Shown in pieces: positions 1 through 8,312 of a stretch of 64,000 nucleotides of DNA (the stretch's first letter is position 1; every line of letters starts with the position of its first letter). The position numbers and the translations under genes are program-made. The notes beneath the pieces were generated by a model. That model saw only the letters and a list, made by a program, of their open reading frames with translations, did not search any database and was not told where the DNA came from. This stretch comes from Enhygromyxa salina (GTDB taxonomy: Bacteria; Myxococcota_A; Polyangia; Nannocystales; Nannocystaceae). The stretch is taken from NCBI RefSeq assembly GCF_002994635.1, contig NZ_PVNL01000135.1, positions 496,001 to 560,000 on the forward strand, given 5' to 3'.

Positions 1-2
1 CC

Positions 3-833
3 ACCGCGGGTGAGCAGCAAAAGCCAGCGGTCACCGCCGAGCCAGGGTTTACCGGCGAGCCAGTGTCCACGGCCACGCTCGGCGGCGGACTGATCGTCGA
101 CGACTTCCTGATCGGGACCGGCGAAGAGGCCAAGGTCGGCAGCGAGGTCAGCGTGCACTACACCGGCACCCTCGACGACGGCACCGTGTTCGACACCTCG
201 AAGAAGCGCAACCGCCCCTACACCTTCACGATCGGCGAGGGCCGCGTGATCAAGGGCTGGGACCAGGGCTTGCCCGGCATGAAAGTTGGCGGCAAGCGGC
301 GGCTCACGGTCCCCGCCGACCTCGCCTACGGGTCGCGGGCCAAGGGCAAGATCCCCGCTGACTCGCGGCTGACCTTCACGCTCGAGCTGGTCGAGGTCGT
401 GCCGCCGCTGCCCGATCCAAAGGGCGACGACGCGTTCGCCGGGGAGCCGCTGCAAAAATCCGAGCTCGAGGGTGGCTTGGTGATCGAAGACTTCGCCCTG
501 GGTGAAGGCCGGGTCGCCGCCGACGGCGACAACGTGGCCGTGCACTACACGGGCAAGCTCGACGACGGGACCGTGTTCGACTCGTCGGTGACCCGCAAGA
601 AGGCGATCTCGTTCGTGCTCGGGACCGGGCGGGTGATCAAGGGCTGGGACATGGGCATCGCGGGCATGAAGGTTGGTGGTCTGCGGCGGCTGACGATCCC
701 CTCGGACCTCGCCTATGGGGCGCGCGCGAAGGGGAAGATTCCCGCTGACTCGCGGCTGACGTTTACTGTCGAGCTGATGTCGATCCGCGACGCCCCGGCG
801 CAGCCACAGCGCCCGGCACCGCGTCCGCGCTAG
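3..833 (+). CDS. Multidomain FKBP-type peptidyl-prolyl cis-trans isomerase, 5' end outside window
   Basis: Two complete FKBP domains catalysing cis-trans isomerisation of Xaa-Pro bonds. Each has the family signature (VHYTG, DDGTVFD, VIKGWD, GMKVGG, LAYG). A GTG at 63 could start a 256-residue protein, but the frame is open back to the window edge. The residues just before that GTG (FTGEP, then a spacer, then GGLIVDDF) match the linker before the second domain (FAGEP, then a spacer, then GGLVIEDF). This shows that 63 lies inside a repeating unit and that the gene starts upstream, possibly with more domains or a signal peptide. The C-terminus is a short Ala/Pro/Arg-rich tail. The last 193 bases recur at 2767-2959. 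Confidence 0.9.
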   Translation, partial: TAGEQQKPAVTAEPGFTGEPVSTATLGGGLIVDDFLIGTGEEAKVGSEVSVHYTGTLDDGTVFDTSKKRNRPYTFTIGEGRVIKGWDQGLPGMKVGGKRRLTVPADLAYGSRAKGKIPADSRLTFTLELVEVVPPLPDPKGDDAFAGEPLQKSELEGGLVIEDFALGEGRVAADGDNVAVHYTGKLDDGTVFDSSVTRKKAISFVLGTGRVIKGWDMGIAGMKVGGLRRLTIPSDLAYGARAKGKIPADSRLTFTVELMSIRDAPAQPQRPAPRPR

Positions 834-1005
834 CGGCCGGTGGTGCAATGCATCGCGGCTCCTCGCGCCGGATTTTTCGTCGAGGCGCGAAGCCAACCAC
901 GATCGAGCCAACTGGTACGGGTCCCTGCGTTGTCCATCGCGAGAATGTGACATGCCCCCCGTTGTGCAATCGTCGCCCGGTACAGCTGCCATGGAAGGTG
1001 GAGCG

Positions 1006-2160
1006 TCACGGCCACTGGGCGACGCTGAGCGCGATCTGGACGTCGGGTCCAAGGCTGGATGAGTCCTTCAGCCTGAAGCGCAGCACGTAGACGCCCGGCG
1101 TCAAGTCGTTGAAGATCGGCGCGAGGTGGTTGCTCTCACCGGTGCTCCCGATCCACGTCGTGTAGTAGATCGAGGCGAGGCCGTCTCGCTCGCAGCCGCG
1201 TAGCTCTACCTTTAGGTTCTGCAGCGGCTCGGAGGTGTTGAAGTCGAACGCGTACTGGCCGAACTCGGCGATCTCGACGAGCACGTGACTGGAGACCTCG
1301 CCGCCGAGCCGGCCCTCGACCCCGGGGGCCGAACACCCCAGCTCGATCGTCCATGCGGCCTGGCTGACGACGGCGTCGGCTCCCTCACAGGCCTGATCCT
1401 GACGAAGTTGGGCCACACTCCACGGCGGGTAGGCGTCGAGCTCGGCTTGGAACTGGTCGATCGACAATCCGAGCTCGTCGAGCAACGCCACCTCGAGTTC
1501 CTCCTCACTCCCGAGTGGCTTGGAACACATCCGATGCACGGTCCCGAGCCCGCGAGTCTCCAGCAAGAACGCAACGACCCGCTGGGCCAGCGGATAGTAC
1601 ATTCCCGTCAGGCGACCATGCTCTTGAATCGCAAGCATCGCGTCGCGCAGGGTCCCGACGGACTCCGCATTTTCGTTAGCGTCCGAATACAAGGTTGCCC
1701 ACCCCTCCTCGATGAACGAGGAGCAGTTCGGCCCACGGCCAGCGTGGGACAGTTCGTGACGGTGGGGAATCAAGGTCGAGCCGAGCCTGCCGTCGATTCC
1801 GCATGCGGATACAGTATCGGAGCAGATCCAGCAGCCTGCGTCGTGCGACTCATATAGCGCGTATCGGATCGGCGATGACTCGACCCCCCACGCCGCGGAC
1901 ATCCACTTTACGTGTGACTCCGATGCCTCGAAGCTCGACGCGCAGATGTCCTCGGGATCGAGGCCGAGCAAACCGAAGTTGATCCCGTCACCCTCGAGGA
2001 TAGCGTTGATGCACTGGGGACCTGCCTCCGACTGCTCACTGCAGGCGAGACAGCCAGATATCCAGATGACGTAGAGTCTCTGGCGACCGACCGACAGCCG
2101 CCTGTCCCAGCGTTCCCAAAAAGTTTTAGGTCCCCATTGATACTTCAAATTTCCAGCCAT
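1006..2160 (-). CDS. Predicted gluzincin-like metallopeptidase lipoprotein
   Basis: 384-residue protein. A hydrophobic stretch ending in ISGC around residue 37 resembles a lipobox, which predicts a lipid-anchored envelope protein, although the 28 residues before it make an unusually long n-region. The central motif HELSH is followed 12-13 residues later by EEGWATLY. HExxH plus a downstream E-G-x-A is the zinc-binding pattern of gluzincins of the Peptidase_MA type. The C-terminal third is Cys-containing and beta-rich, ending in a segment like the PPC or jelly-roll domains found after secreted peptidases (GVYVLRFRL). It converges with the FKBP gene. No close family is recognised by name; the peptidase assignment rests on the motif alone. 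Confidence 0.6.
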   Translation of the reverse strand: MAGNLKYQWGPKTFWERWDRRLSVGRQRLYVIWISGCLACSEQSEAGPQCINAILEGDGINFGLLGLDPEDICASSFEASESHVKWMSAAWGVESSPIRYALYESHDAGCWICSDTVSACGIDGRLGSTLIPHRHELSHAGRGPNCSSFIEEGWATLYSDANENAESVGTLRDAMLAIQEHGRLTGMYYPLAQRVVAFLLETRGLGTVHRMCSKPLGSEEELEVALLDELGLSIDQFQAELDAYPPWSVAQLRQDQACEGADAVVSQAAWTIELGCSAPGVEGRLGGEVSSHVLVEIAEFGQYAFDFNTSEPLQNLKVELRGCERDGLASIYYTTWIGSTGESNHLAPIFNDLTPGVYVLRFRLKDSSSLGPDVQIALSVAQWP

Positions 2161-2442
2161 TCGGTGGGATCAATGGTCACCACGCAGTCGCTGTGCGTCA
2201 AGGACTTCCGAACGGTGGTCTGGCAGCGAGAGACGCCGGTCTGGATGGCGAGAAACACGTATCGGTGTCGGGCGGGCCGGGTCTCGGCCAAGTCTCCGGG
2301 TCCGGGTCCGGGCGAGCGACCCCCTTGGGTGATGGCCATCAGCGACTTCGGCAATCTCCGTGAGCGACTTCGGGCCTGGCCTGGTCGAGCTCACCCTTCG
2401 AGACACGGCGACGCCATCGCAACCTGTTTGGAGTCGCGGCGC

Positions 2443-2665
2443 TCAGGCGGCGAACTTTAGCGCGAGCTGGCCGGGAAGCGGCGGCCGAAGTCGCGGTGGT
2501 GGCCTCGGCCCGAGTCCAACAGTGGCGAGGACTCGGGTGATCGTGTCGCGCTCGTTGGCGATCTCGACCAGCTTCAGCGAGCCAACCCGGGCAGACCATG
2601 ATGTCGACTGCGAACACTCGCTGCGGCAGCCAGGCCCAAGGGTGACGGCTCGGAGGCTTCGTGCC
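2443..2665 (-). pseudogene. Degenerate C-terminal fragment of an IS91-like transposase
   Basis: Reading the minus strand, one frame gives [20 protein letters not shown]. After a small deletion and frameshift, another gives [13 protein letters not shown] ... QLALKFAA and a stop. This matches the tail of the better-preserved remnant ending at 10390 ([20 protein letters not shown] ... GQLALDFAA). The second half of the CPxC zinc-binding box is lost here, so it cannot be functional. The IS91/Y2 assignment comes from that longer copy. Confidence 0.65.
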
Positions 2666-2766
2666 GGGCTCGAACTCGGTCGCTTCGCCCCTCGCACAAC
2701 AGCTTCAGCTGCGTGGGCTCGGCCGGCTCGGGGGGCGGGGCCCGGGACAACCTCGCTGCGCAGCTT

Positions 2767-2959
2767 GGGCTGGGACATGGGCATCGCGGGCATGAAGGTC
2801 GGTGGTCTGCGGCGGCTGACGATCCCGTCGGACCTCGCCTATGGGGCCCGCGCCAAGGGCAAGATCCCCGCTGACTCGCGGCTGACTTTTACTGTCGAGC
2901 TGATGTCGATCCGCGACGCCCCCGCGCAACCGCAGCGCCCGGCACCGCGTCCGCGCTGA
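2767..2959 (+). pseudogene. Detached copy of the FKBP gene 3' end
   Basis: 193 bases aligned without gaps to 641-833. I count 12 differences: ten third-position changes, all synonymous, and two in the stop codon (TAG versus TGA). The encoded 63 residues, from GWDMGIAGM to the end, are identical. An open frame continues upstream into unrelated DNA, so no complete FKBP domain is made. Confidence 0.85.
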
Positions 2960-3014
2960 GTTTGATCGGTGCGGCGATGACGCTGGTCTAGAAGCGACCC
3001 TCCTACCAACTGGT

Positions 3015-3038
3015 CTAAACGACCACTCCCGAGGCCGC
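3015..3038 (-). repeat. 24-base remnant of the SDR gene 3' end
   Basis: On the minus strand these bases read AASGVVV and a stop, the exact C-terminus of the SDR genes at 4579 and 12748. There are two third-position changes. Similarity ends immediately upstream, so this is a short relic of a third SDR copy or the edge of an old rearrangement. Confidence 0.5.
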
Positions 3039-3204
3039 CGACAGGAAATGTGTGGGAGCCTGCTGGCAGGAGCCACCCATGCCCATGTAGATCTGCCCCG
3101 GCGGAGGAGGGGTGACTGCCTGGCCGGGGCGGCCTGATCGGGGGGCGAACGCGCTGAGTCATGCGGGGTCACCGGTCCGCAACCCATTGTCGTAGCCTCC
3201 GCCG

Positions 3205-4530
3205 ATGCGGCAATATCCCTCCAATACAAGAGCACTGGCTGCCTGGATCGTGACCGTTGTTGTCGGTTGTGGATCAAGCGAACCCACATCCGACTCGAAT
3301 GTGTCGTGGACTCAATCCGAGACCAACGTCACCAGCACAGATGCGAGCGACACCGGGTCCAGGGATGGTGGAAGCGGGGACGACAGCGGCGTCACGGATA
3401 CGTCGGACTCCGGCGAAGCCGAACCCCGATGCGGCGATGGCAAGGTCGGCGCGGAAGAAGAGTGCGACCTTGGTCCACTCAACTCGGACAACGGCGGCTG
3501 TACGACCACTTGCATGTTGGCTGTCTGTGGTGATGGCTTACTTCACATTGGACACGAGGCCTGCGACGACGGCAACGCCACAAATGACGACACATGCACG
3601 ACCCTGTGCGAGGCCCCCGGCTGTAGTGACGGCTTGGTCAGTGGTATGGAGAGCGACGTCGATTGTGGCGGAGGTTGCCTACCTTGCGGTGTGGGGCTCA
3701 ACTGCAACGCCTCGAGCGACTGTGAGACTTGGGGCTGCTTCGAGGGTGTGTGTGGCTACACCGAGAGCTGCGAGGAGATCAACAGCAACACACCGGAGGC
3801 CCCTAGTGGTCGCTACTGGATCGATGTCGACGGGGATGGTCCCAACACACCGTTCGAGGTCCTGTGTGAACTCGAACGAGGTGGTGGTGGTTGGACCTTG
3901 GTGCTGGTTTCGAGCGACGACGCCCAACACACCTGGACGTGGGAGCACCGGGCATGGCTGACGACGGACGCCACGGTCGTCGGTAGCCTCGACGAGACAA
4001 ATCGTGACTACAAGTCGCGGGCCTACAACGAGATGGTGTTTCGAGACATTCTCGCCGTCCATGCACCGTCGGACATCTGGGCACAGTACGACGACGTCAC
4101 GCAGGGCAGCACAGACCTCGGGCACTACGTGGGCGCGGAGCCTTCACCTAACTGTGACTACGCGATGGCGGGAAATGGTATCGAGATGACGGACGGAACG
4201 CTGGCCTCCAACCTCGAGAACGATGTCGGGCTGTGCGACACAGACCTCTACTTCAACATCGGGGATCACGAGACCAGCTTGGACTATTGCCTGGTTTCGG
4301 ATGTGTGCTCCACCGCGACCCACGGTTTGGCATGGAATCGGGGTGGCAACAACGGATGTCCATTCGACGATGCAGATCTCGCGGGACTGGGTCCCGCCAG
4401 CCAGTGTGGTTGCTGTGAACTAGGCAGAGACATGCTCGAATCTGGCGGTCGGGGCTTCGCTGGGGCACTCGGTCTCAACAGCGGGACCGCCGAACTCGGC
4501 GAGAACTACATTCAAGTGTTCGTGCGGTGA
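3205..4530 (+). CDS. Lipoprotein with DUF4215-type Cys repeats and a fibrinogen-like domain
   Basis: 441 residues. An N-terminal signal ending in VVVGC predicts lipidation. A Ser/Thr/Asp/Gly-rich spacer follows (residues about 20-75), then two DUF4215-type units (CGDGKVGAEEECDLG; CGDGLLHIGHEACDDGN) and a third Cys-rich segment. The C-terminal 250 residues begin SCEEINSN ... SGRYWIDVDGDGP and FEVLCELERGGGGWTLV. This is the entry motif of fibrinogen/intelectin-like lectin domains, and the rest is Cys- and Gly-rich (CPFDDADLAGLG, NYIQVFVR). A surface carbohydrate-binding role is inferred. Start chosen at the ATG just before the signal peptide. Confidence 0.7.
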   Translation: MRQYPSNTRALAAWIVTVVVGCGSSEPTSDSNVSWTQSETNVTSTDASDTGSRDGGSGDDSGVTDTSDSGEAEPRCGDGKVGAEEECDLGPLNSDNGGCTTTCMLAVCGDGLLHIGHEACDDGNATNDDTCTTLCEAPGCSDGLVSGMESDVDCGGGCLPCGVGLNCNASSDCETWGCFEGVCGYTESCEEINSNTPEAPSGRYWIDVDGDGPNTPFEVLCELERGGGGWTLVLVSSDDAQHTWTWEHRAWLTTDATVVGSLDETNRDYKSRAYNEMVFRDILAVHAPSDIWAQYDDVTQGSTDLGHYVGAEPSPNCDYAMAGNGIEMTDGTLASNLENDVGLCDTDLYFNIGDHETSLDYCLVSDVCSTATHGLAWNRGGNNGCPFDDADLAGLGPASQCGCCELGRDMLESGGRGFAGALGLNSGTAELGENYIQVFVR

Positions 4531-4543
4531 CGTGTGCGGGGAT

Positions 4544-4560
4544 GGCGCTGAGGCAGCGCC
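4544..4560. terminator. Perfect 7-bp stem-loop between convergent genes
   Basis: GGCGCTG, a 3-base loop, then CAGCGCC, lying in the 48-base gap between two convergent genes ending at 4530 and 4579. No T-tract follows on either side, so it may act as a weak bidirectional terminator or only protect 3' ends. Confidence 0.35.
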
Positions 4561-4578
4561 GAACCTCGACCTACTGGG

Positions 4579-5376
4579 CTAGACGACCACGCCCGAGGCC
4601 GCGAGCTGGCCGCCGTCGATGTCGATGATCGACCCGGTCACGAAGCTGCTCTCGCTCGAGGCCAAGAACAGGATCATGTTCGCAATCTCCTCCGGCGCCG
4701 CCATGCGGTGCTGCGGGATCGCCTTCATCACCGCGTCGGAGATCGCCTCGTTCCCCCAGATCGCGCTCGAGAACTTGGTCTTCACAAACCCGGGGGTCAG
4801 CGCGTTGACGTTGATCTTCTGATCCGCGAGCTCGACGGCCAACACCTGGGTGAGCATCACGACCGCGGCCTTGGACACACAGTAGATCCCCATGCCCGGC
4901 TGCACGCGGCGGCCGGCGACCGAGGCAATGTTGATGATCCGCCCGCCGCCGCGCTCGCTCATCTGCGGCACGCAGGCCCGCGCCATGCGGAAGTAGCCCT
5001 TGACGTTGACGTCCCAGGTCTTGTCCCAGTGGCTGTCGTCGGAGCTGAGGATCGGCCCAAAGTTGGGGTTGCTCGCGGCGTTGTTGACGAGGATGTCGAC
5101 GCCGCCAAACTCGGCGACGGCTCGCTCGACGACGCGGTTGACGGCCTCTTCGTCACCGGTGTGGGCGGCGACGCCGATCGCTTCGGCGCCGGTCTGTTCG
5201 CGGATCTGGGCGGCCGCGAGCTCGAGCGGCTCGGGCTTGCGCGAGGCCAACACCAGCTTGGCTCCGGCGGCCGCGAGCGAGGTGGCCGCGGCCAGGCCGA
5301 TGCCCCGCGAGCCGCCCGTGACGATCGCTACCTTGCCGCTGAGGTCGAACTTGGTGGCGCGCGTGGTCTCGCTCAT
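4579..5376 (-). CDS. SDR family oxidoreductase, copy 1
   Basis: 265-residue classical short-chain dehydrogenase. It has the NAD(P) motif TGGSRGIG near residue 20, the structural NNAA motif, catalytic Ser in NIASVAG, and Tyr/Lys in YCVSK. The C-terminus carries the usual [10 protein letters not shown]. Length and layout are normal for a soluble cytosolic enzyme; the substrate cannot be read from sequence. It differs from copy 2 (12748-13545) by a handful of bases and two residues (AASNPNF versus AATNPHF). Divergently placed from the phosphatase gene, as in copy 2. Confidence 0.92.
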   Translation of the reverse strand: MSETTRATKFDLSGKVAIVTGGSRGIGLAAATSLAAAGAKLVLASRKPEPLELAAAQIREQTGAEAIGVAAHTGDEEAVNRVVERAVAEFGGVDILVNNAASNPNFGPILSSDDSHWDKTWDVNVKGYFRMARACVPQMSERGGGRIINIASVAGRRVQPGMGIYCVSKAAVVMLTQVLAVELADQKINVNALTPGFVKTKFSSAIWGNEAISDAVMKAIPQHRMAAPEEIANMILFLASSESSFVTGSIIDIDGGQLAASGVVV

Positions 5377-5784
5377 GCCTGTGGTTCTAGACGGCTGCCG
5401 CGACCGCGTCCAGGCGGTAGGCTGCGGCCGTGAGCACCGTCCATGTGATCCGCCACGCCCAAGCGTCGATGTTCGCGGCCGACTACGACAAGCTGTCAGC
5501 TCGCGGCTGCGAGCAGGCGCGCACGCTCGGCGAAGTGCTGGCGCGGCGCTGGCTGGCGGCCGAGCGTCCTGGGTTTGACGCGGTGTTCAGCGGGCCCGCG
5601 CGCCGCCACGAACACACGGCTGCGCTCGCCGCCGCGGGCTTCGCCAGCGCAGACCTGAGCTTTCCCGATCCGGTCGTGCTCGCGGGCTTCGACGAGCACG
5701 ACGGGCAGGCGCTGGTTGTCGCCGCGCTCGGCCAGCTTCCACACGATCAACCTGGGCTCGCCAAGCTGGCCACGCACGCGATGG
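4579..5784. repeat. 1206-bp direct repeat, left copy
   Basis: Gap-free match to 12748-13953 with about 25 differences by eye (roughly 98% identity). It begins exactly at the SDR stop codon and ends after codon 118 of the histidine phosphatase gene. Both copies have the same orientation and lie 8169 bases apart. Confidence 0.93.
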
Positions 5785-5798
5785 GCAAATCGGCATGA
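5430..5798 (+). pseudogene. Truncated histidine phosphatase gene
   Basis: The first 118 codons match the complete gene at 13599-14327, including the catalytic VIRHAQAS motif. The match breaks after the codons for ATHAM, and four unrelated codons lead to a stop. The C-terminal half, with the second catalytic His region, is missing, so an active enzyme is unlikely. Start GTG as in the intact copy. Confidence 0.85.
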
Positions 5799-5826
5799 CT
5801 ATGACCAAGAAAGCCAGGGGCGATCG

Positions 5827-6162
5827 ATGAGTTTTGGGTCGGCAGATTATTTGGCGGACAAAAATCTCCCGTTCGCCGTGCTAGATCCTTTGGTGGCGAC
5901 GTTGGCGCGGGGGCAGATTTTCGCTGCCAAAGGCCGTATCGGAAACTTGCTCCAGATTGAAGAAGGTGACCAGGGCGCGCTCGTCGAGCCGAGGTCACAG
6001 TCCACATTGGGTGGATCCGCGTATTTCGAAGGCATCGTCCGTTTCGACGTCGTTTTCTCAGACGCTTTTCTATCTTCGATCGGTCTCGGTCCGGTGCTGC
6101 GCGGATCAATTCCCGAGGTCATCTCAACGAGGAAGATGGGGGGCAGGGATGTCTTTCGCTAA
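5827..6162 (+). CDS. Hypothetical protein, first gene of an overlapping trio
   Basis: 111 residues beginning MSFGSADYLADKN, with no recognised family. It is mixed polar/aliphatic, has no signal peptide or membrane segment, and is probably cytosolic. The start was chosen at the ATG at 5827 because the upstream part of the frame lies inside the 1206-bp repeat. It overlaps the next gene by 14 bases, suggesting translational coupling. Base composition is less GC-biased than in the core genes, consistent with acquired DNA. It begins only about 40 bases past the repeat boundary, so the original upstream context may have been lost. Confidence 0.55.
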   Translation: MSFGSADYLADKNLPFAVLDPLVATLARGQIFAAKGRIGNLLQIEEGDQGALVEPRSQSTLGGSAYFEGIVRFDVVFSDAFLSSIGLGPVLRGSIPEVISTRKMGGRDVFR

Positions 6163-6292
6163 GGATCAAGGACTCATGTTGTCGAGCGAGTTTTGGCCTC
6201 GGCTGCTTCGCTCGGGGGCGGTCGGACTTTTTATTTACTGCAGCCTGAGGCTCATCTGGCTAAACGTCATTCTGGAGCAACTCGGGCGATGA
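6149..6292 (+). CDS. Small single-span membrane protein
   Basis: 47 residues: MSFAKDQG, a short amphipathic stretch, then one predicted membrane span (GAVGLFIYCSLRLIWLNVI) and the tail LEQLGR. A purine-rich GGGGGGCAGGG lies directly upstream of the ATG. Its stop overlaps the next start as ATGA. The small size, single span and overlap on both sides point to a subunit of one membrane complex with its neighbours. Function unknown. Confidence 0.5.
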   Translation: MSFAKDQGLMLSSEFWPRLLRSGAVGLFIYCSLRLIWLNVILEQLGR

Positions 6293-7371
6293 CGTGGGCT
6301 TCTGCCGGTGTTGCCTTGCGTCTACTTCTGCGCCCGCTCGTGGCGTTCGGGTTCCTGGCGTTGCTTCTCATGTACCAGGTCTGCCTCACCGTCGATGCCT
6401 TGTTTGTGCTCAAAGGTGGTGCGTGGTTCGCTATTCCTTACACCGAGTTGACCGAGCCACGGTTGAGGCAGGTGGACGAGATCCAGGTCCGGGTTGGGGT
6501 TGTCGCATTGGCCGCGTACGGAGCCGCTTGGGCTATTGCATCATTCGGTAAAATCCTACACGACGATGAGAAGATCAATCCATTGGCGCATTTGGCATGC
6601 GCTGCGGTGCTTGGTTTGAGTCTCATCGCAAGCGCCGCCCCTCACGACGCACTGGTTCCCCTGCATGGGCGCGGGGCACTCGCTCTGGCTTTGGCCGGGA
6701 GCATCGCGTGGTGGGTATGGGGCGAGCGACGGACGCCGTCCGCATATTCCACGCCGCAGGTGATCGCGTGGGGCGCCTTTTGTCTGGTGACGTTGAGCCT
6801 CGAAGCCGGTGTTCGCGTTGTGATGAGTGCGGCCTATTCCATTACGTCAAGCGGGCGACTTAAGAATGACAACCGCTGGGTTGGCGGAGTATATGAGTTC
6901 GGTCGCCAACCTGGCGTCGACTGTATCTCTTGGCAGCCAGATTTCCCCGTTGACGGGGACAGTTTCTTGTTTGTAACCGCTGATGGGCGCGCGACGGACG
7001 ATCCGTCGAGGGCGGTCGTACTGGACCCAGGCATGGCTCGCAGGACCATGGATATCACGCCAACTGTCGAACTCGAGCATGCAGTGGAGACTGCCGTCTC
7101 TCTTCAAAAGGATGCAGGCGGAGATCTAAGGCGGCTCCTGCTCATCGGCGATCCTGAGTCTCCGGCCGCTGTCGTGCGAGAGATCGGGTTACTCGCTGCG
7201 AAGCACGAAGTCATGGAAATCTTGCTGCTTCAGCCAGATCCATCTCGGGTGGAAACGGGCGTCTTGGGTGACGTTCTGGCTGTTGGATATTGTGCGATCG
7301 GTGAAAGGCAGCCGAGCGTGTTTTCAGACTTCGAGGGCGAAAGTCTACTTGAATTCGCTAAAACTCAATAG
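6289..7371 (+). CDS. Polytopic membrane protein with soluble C-terminal domain
   Basis: 360 residues from the ATG at 6289, which shares ATGA with the upstream stop. About five hydrophobic segments occupy residues 1-185 (for example LLRPLVAFGFLALLLMYQ and VIAWGAFCLVTLSLEAGV). A 170-residue extramembrane domain with alternating beta/alpha character follows (FLFVTADGRATDD; RRLLLIGDPESPAAV; EILLLQPDP), loosely recalling ExbD/TolR-like sensor domains. I cannot name a family. The three-gene overlap suggests a co-translated membrane complex. The gene ends 163 bases before the IS3 remnant. Confidence 0.6.
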   Translation: MTWASAGVALRLLLRPLVAFGFLALLLMYQVCLTVDALFVLKGGAWFAIPYTELTEPRLRQVDEIQVRVGVVALAAYGAAWAIASFGKILHDDEKINPLAHLACAAVLGLSLIASAAPHDALVPLHGRGALALALAGSIAWWVWGERRTPSAYSTPQVIAWGAFCLVTLSLEAGVRVVMSAAYSITSSGRLKNDNRWVGGVYEFGRQPGVDCISWQPDFPVDGDSFLFVTADGRATDDPSRAVVLDPGMARRTMDITPTVELEHAVETAVSLQKDAGGDLRRLLLIGDPESPAAVVREIGLLAAKHEVMEILLLQPDPSRVETGVLGDVLAVGYCAIGERQPSVFSDFEGESLLEFAKTQ

Positions 7372-7533
7372 GTTGAGGTTCCCCAAGAAGGGAGAACCCG
7401 CGACAAACCGGGCGGGGAGTCTTCGCAGAAGCGGTGGCAGCTGCGAGGCCACAATCGCGCATTGAGCTGCACGAGTGGGCCGCCGAGATACCGGGCGGGT
7501 CGAGCCGCGCTTGCTCGGGGGTCCGACTCGCCG

Positions 7534-7968
7534 TCATCTAGCCGCGGAATCTGACCGCTGTCGACAAACTTCGATCCATTCTGCAATAGACGTCATCGCG
7601 TCATCGTGGGTGAGAAAGATCTTGCGATAGACGTGCTCGCGTTTCAGGGAGGCAAAGAAGGCCTCGGCGACCGCGTTGTCCCAGCAGTTGCCGCGGCGGC
7701 TCATGCTGCAAGTGATCCCTGCGTCGCCGAGTGTCTCGCGGACGCGCGTGGCCTTGTACTGGAAGCCCTGATCCGAATGGAAGAGCAAGCCTTGCTGTGA
7801 GGGCTCACGGCTCCCGAGCGCGGCGCTGAGAGCATCGAGGACGAGGTCAGCGCGCATATGGTCGGCGCTCGACCAGCCGACGACCCGACGCGAGAACAGG
7901 TCGATCACGACGGCGAGGTACACCCAGCCGGCGATGGTCCAGACGTAGGTGATTGCCAGATAGTGTTC
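7534..7968 (-). pseudogene. IS3-family transposase fragment (integrase core)
   Basis: Minus-strand frame with the rve core of an IS3 OrfB: YLAVVIDLFSRRVVGW (first catalytic Asp), LLFHSDQGFQY (second Asp) and NAVAEAFFASLKREHVY (catalytic Glu). Coding similarity extends up to about 7968 (YLAITYVWTIAGW). The N-terminal half of OrfB and all of OrfA are absent, and the C-terminus deviates after IEVCRQR. No paired terminal repeats could be identified. It is an immobile relic. Confidence 0.85.
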
Positions 7969-8312
7969 TCTTTCGAATCAGCCGGACAGATTCGAAAGGA
8001 CGTCACTTCGGGACACCGTCGAACCCGACCGCACCGGCAGTTTCTGATTATAACCCACGAGTCTACGAGGATTCTGCCGGGGACATCGACGTAAATTCAA
8101 CACTCCATGCCACAAATCCGACTCAAGCTGGCTCACTGTCGAACGACGAGCTTCTTCAATTTCGACCGGACGACCCCATTAGCTCCCATGGAATGACAGA
8201 CGGCAGCCTCAACGTCACCGGTGGACATCACCGACTCAACGAGATACAGCGCCGAGTAGCGGCCGGCACTCTCCCAGCAGATACTCCAGTCAGGATTCTT
8301 CTTCATGACTGA
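7953..8312 (+). CDS. Orphan C-terminal toxin-like domain with a ParB-type GHHR motif
   Basis: The frame can start at a TTG inside the antisense IS3 relic, so its true N-terminus is probably lost; the coherent part starts near 8000. The C-terminal 60 residues contain DGSLNVTGGHHRLNEIQRRV and end VRILLHD. G-x-H-R in this setting resembles the ParB/Srx-fold nucleotide-binding box seen in some polymorphic-toxin C-termini. It overlaps the next gene by 8 bases (ATGACTGA), the usual layout of a toxin tail and its immunity gene. The toxin role is inference from motif and context; no export domain remains. Confidence 0.45.
   Translation: MPDSVLFRISRTDSKGRHFGTPSNPTAPAVSDYNPRVYEDSAGDIDVNSTLHATNPTQAGSLSNDELLQFRPDDPISSHGMTDGSLNVTGGHHRLNEIQRRVAAGTLPADTPVRILLHD
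7971..7997. repeat. Perfect 9-bp inverted repeat at the IS3/toxin junction
   Basis: TTTCGAATC, a 9-base spacer, then GATTCGAAA. It sits exactly where similarity to the IS3 transposase ends and the toxin-like sequence begins. It may be an element end, a hairpin recombination site or chance. Confidence 0.5.

Larger units (their letters stand above)
2161..3204. other. About 1 kb without an intact gene, rich in gene fragments
   Basis: No convincing complete gene. The stretch holds a degraded IS91-like transposase tail (2443-2665, minus), a detached copy of the FKBP 3' end (2767-2959, plus) and the last 24 bases of a third SDR copy (3015-3038, minus). These mark repeated recombination. Nothing recognisable was seen in 2161-2440 or 3039-3204, apart from whatever promoter serves the lipoprotein gene at 3205. 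Confidence 0.6.
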
